Below, piece by piece: positions 52,222 to 53,584 of a DNA stretch of 53,584 nt; the stretch's first letter is position 1, and the number at the start of each line of letters is the position of its first letter. The notes under the pieces were generated by a model. The model was not told the origin of the DNA. It did no database searches and worked only from the letters and a program-made list of their open reading frames with translations. The stretch is from Ignavibacteriaceae bacterium (GTDB lineage: Bacteria; Bacteroidota; Ignavibacteria; Ignavibacteriales; Ignavibacteriaceae). The stretch is taken from positions 1 through 53,584 of the forward strand of contig JARLHC010000006.1 in assembly GCA_031292455.1 (NCBI GenBank), read 5' to 3'. The position numbers were made by a program, and so were the translations under genes.

Positions 52222-52547
52222 AATGTAGTTTTAGTTAATACCAAATACACCTTTTGACGGGTTAAAATGTTCTTGTTACAGCCTTAAAACAAAATATTTA
52301 TTCCAATCATAAACTTAATAAAACAAAATAAGAACAGACTTACAAATAATGGATCGGGATATACCTATTGTAAATTAAAAATCGGAAACAGACAAAAGTT
52401 GAAGGATGTGATAGTTGTTGCTTTAAAAAGAATTTATCCCTTTTCCCTGTTTATGATCACTATAAATAGAATAAATCATTGTAAAATAAATGCATTGAAA
52501 TAATGGACTTCCTTAATTTATTTATAATTAAAAAATAAGGGATACAT
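52222..52547. other. Divergent intergenic region between relA/spoT gene and VWA gene
   Basis: 326 bases without a gene, AT-rich. It must contain the promoters of both divergent genes. I see no hairpin followed by T, no riboswitch motif and no convincing sigma-70 pair; TTGTAA near 52480 with TAATGG 16 bases on is only a weak match. Confidence 0.6.
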
Positions 52548-53584
52548 ATGTTAGGAATACGATTTAGTGATTACATACCAGAAATGGGGAATGGCGGAAG
52601 CTTTGAGGAATTATTAAAAATATTCCTTCAGCTATTAACTATCACCTCAGGAGATGTGGCTGAGGCATTGAACTGGATGAACCAGATGGACCAGCGATAT
52701 AACCTTACGGACAATAGCTATGGTATAGGAGATTTTATCCAAGAGCTAAAGGATAAAAAATATATAGAAGAAAATGAACTTAATAAGACAATATCCATCA
52801 CAGCTAAATCCGAACAAGCAATAAGGAAGCAATCGCTAGAAGAAATATTCGGGAAACTTAAGAAGGGATTCAGGGGTGACCATAGAACTACTCATTCAGG
52901 TCTAGGAGACGAGTCAACTTCCGAAAGGAGGGAATATTATTTTGGGGATCAAATGGAACAAATTGATATGACTGATTCCATAAAAAACTCCCAGATCAAC
53001 CATGGAATAGACAACTTTCAACTTACAGAAAATGACTTAGAGGTAGAAGAAAGAGATTTTAAGGCACTAACCTCTACAGTATTAATGATAGATATCTCAC
53101 ATTCAATGATATTGTACGGAGAGGACCGTATAACGCCAGCAAAGAAGGTGGCAATGGCATTATCGGAATTGATTACAACAAAATATCCTAAGGATACATT
53201 AGATATTATTGTATTTGGAAATGATGCATGGCCAATAGAAAAAAAGGACATCCCTTATTTACAAGTTGGACCATACCACACGAACACGGTAGCCGGATTA
53301 GACCTTGCAATTGATATACTAAAGAGAAGAAAGACAAGCAACAAGCAGATATTTATGATAACTGACGGCAAACCGACGTGCTTAAAAGAAGGAATAAAAT
53401 ATTATAAGAACAGTTTCGGACTTGATAAAAAAATAATGAATAAGACATTGGATATGGCTGCAAAAAGCAGACGATTAGGAATTCCAATTACAACATACAT
53501 GATTGCAAAGGATCCATATCTTCAACATTTTGTAAGGGAATTTACAAAAACCAACAATGGAAGAGCATTTTACAGCGACCTTAC
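52548..53584 (+). CDS. VWA-domain protein (3' end beyond window)
   Basis: Open frame from the ATG at 52548 to the window end, at least 345 codons, with AAGG upstream as a possible ribosome binding site. The first 180 residues are polar and helical with repeated charged stretches. The later part is a von Willebrand A domain: the metal-ion-dependent adhesion site begins MIDISHSM (DxSxS), followed by LDIIVFGNDAW, a conserved threonine in the TNTVAGLDLAID segment and FMITDGKP with the last MIDAS aspartate. Cytoplasmic, since no signal peptide. Such proteins often work with an AAA+ ATPase of the MoxR or chelatase type, which could lie just outside the window. The C-terminus is missing. Confidence 0.88.
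   Translation, partial: MLGIRFSDYIPEMGNGGSFEELLKIFLQLLTITSGDVAEALNWMNQMDQRYNLTDNSYGIGDFIQELKDKKYIEENELNKTISITAKSEQAIRKQSLEEIFGKLKKGFRGDHRTTHSGLGDESTSERREYYFGDQMEQIDMTDSIKNSQINHGIDNFQLTENDLEVEERDFKALTSTVLMIDISHSMILYGEDRITPAKKVAMALSELITTKYPKDTLDIIVFGNDAWPIEKKDIPYLQVGPYHTNTVAGLDLAIDILKRRKTSNKQIFMITDGKPTCLKEGIKYYKNSFGLDKKIMNKTLDMAAKSRRLGIPITTYMIAKDPYLQHFVREFTKTNNGRAFYSDL

Overview
The window looks like a chromosomal segment of a Gram-negative member of the Bacteroidota/Ignavibacteriota (Ignavibacteria-like) lineage. Support comes from a C-terminal type IX secretion sorting domain with the NFPNPFN motif, a TonB-dependent receptor, apolipoprotein N-acyltransferase, a type-B succinate:menaquinone reductase, bacillithiol synthesis (BshC), AT-rich DNA and short intergenic spaces. 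It is mainly housekeeping with accessory inserts. There are no IS elements, phage genes, CRISPR arrays or rRNA genes. Organism placement is inferred from gene content; no database search was run.

Layout. 0.1-4.4 kb: M14 peptidase, zinc-ribbon protein with rpsU, a LOG-family protein (minus) and the PBP4-type peptidase dacB. 4.4-10.9 kb, all minus: sdhC-sdhA-sdhB; a 514-residue unknown protein upstream of obg; tRNA-Met(CAT) directly in front of secG. 11.1-13.9 kb, plus: cobalamin riboswitch, btuB-like receptor and a small DUF6580-like membrane protein, a compact B12-uptake unit. 14.1-16.7 kb: SpoIIE-type phosphatase and a succinate-semialdehyde dehydrogenase-like enzyme. 16.76-16.94 kb: an ORF-free segment behind a near-consensus sigma-70 promoter, probably a small RNA gene. 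17-18.6 kb: rlmN and a TrmH-type methyltransferase (minus). 18.7-27.6 kb, plus: acyl-CoA dehydrogenase, a YidD-like secreted protein with two TPR membrane proteins, lemA with a TPM protein, tandem ferredoxins, an MBL hydrolase, queG and trxB. 27.6-37.7 kb: DUF6249 protein, ECF sigma/anti-sigma pair, a large exported metalloprotease, era, a DMT transporter, the tightly overlapping acyP-ispF-dedA-lnt set and a DUF2231 protein. 37.7-40.7 kb, minus: hpnC-hpnD-hpnE for squalene. 40.9-43.5 kb: prfC and a methyltransferase-like gene. 43.5-48.4 kb, minus: ybbR-like, tmk, ctpA-like and bshC. 48.4-49.6 kb, minus: two bacterial microcompartment (BMC-H) shell proteins in their own promoter-terminator unit. 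49.6-52.2 kb, minus: the relA/spoT-type gene and ruvX. From 52.5 kb: a VWA-domain gene cut by the window edge.

The most promising items for new biology are: the self-contained two-gene BMC shell operon, which has no cargo enzyme or pentamer gene nearby and in which one shell protein carries a long linker, a SAP/Rho-N-like C-terminal segment and an atypical pore loop; the unassigned RNA gene at about 16.8 kb; the B12 unit that pairs a receptor with an uncharacterised membrane protein; and the YidD-like/TPR membrane protein trio.
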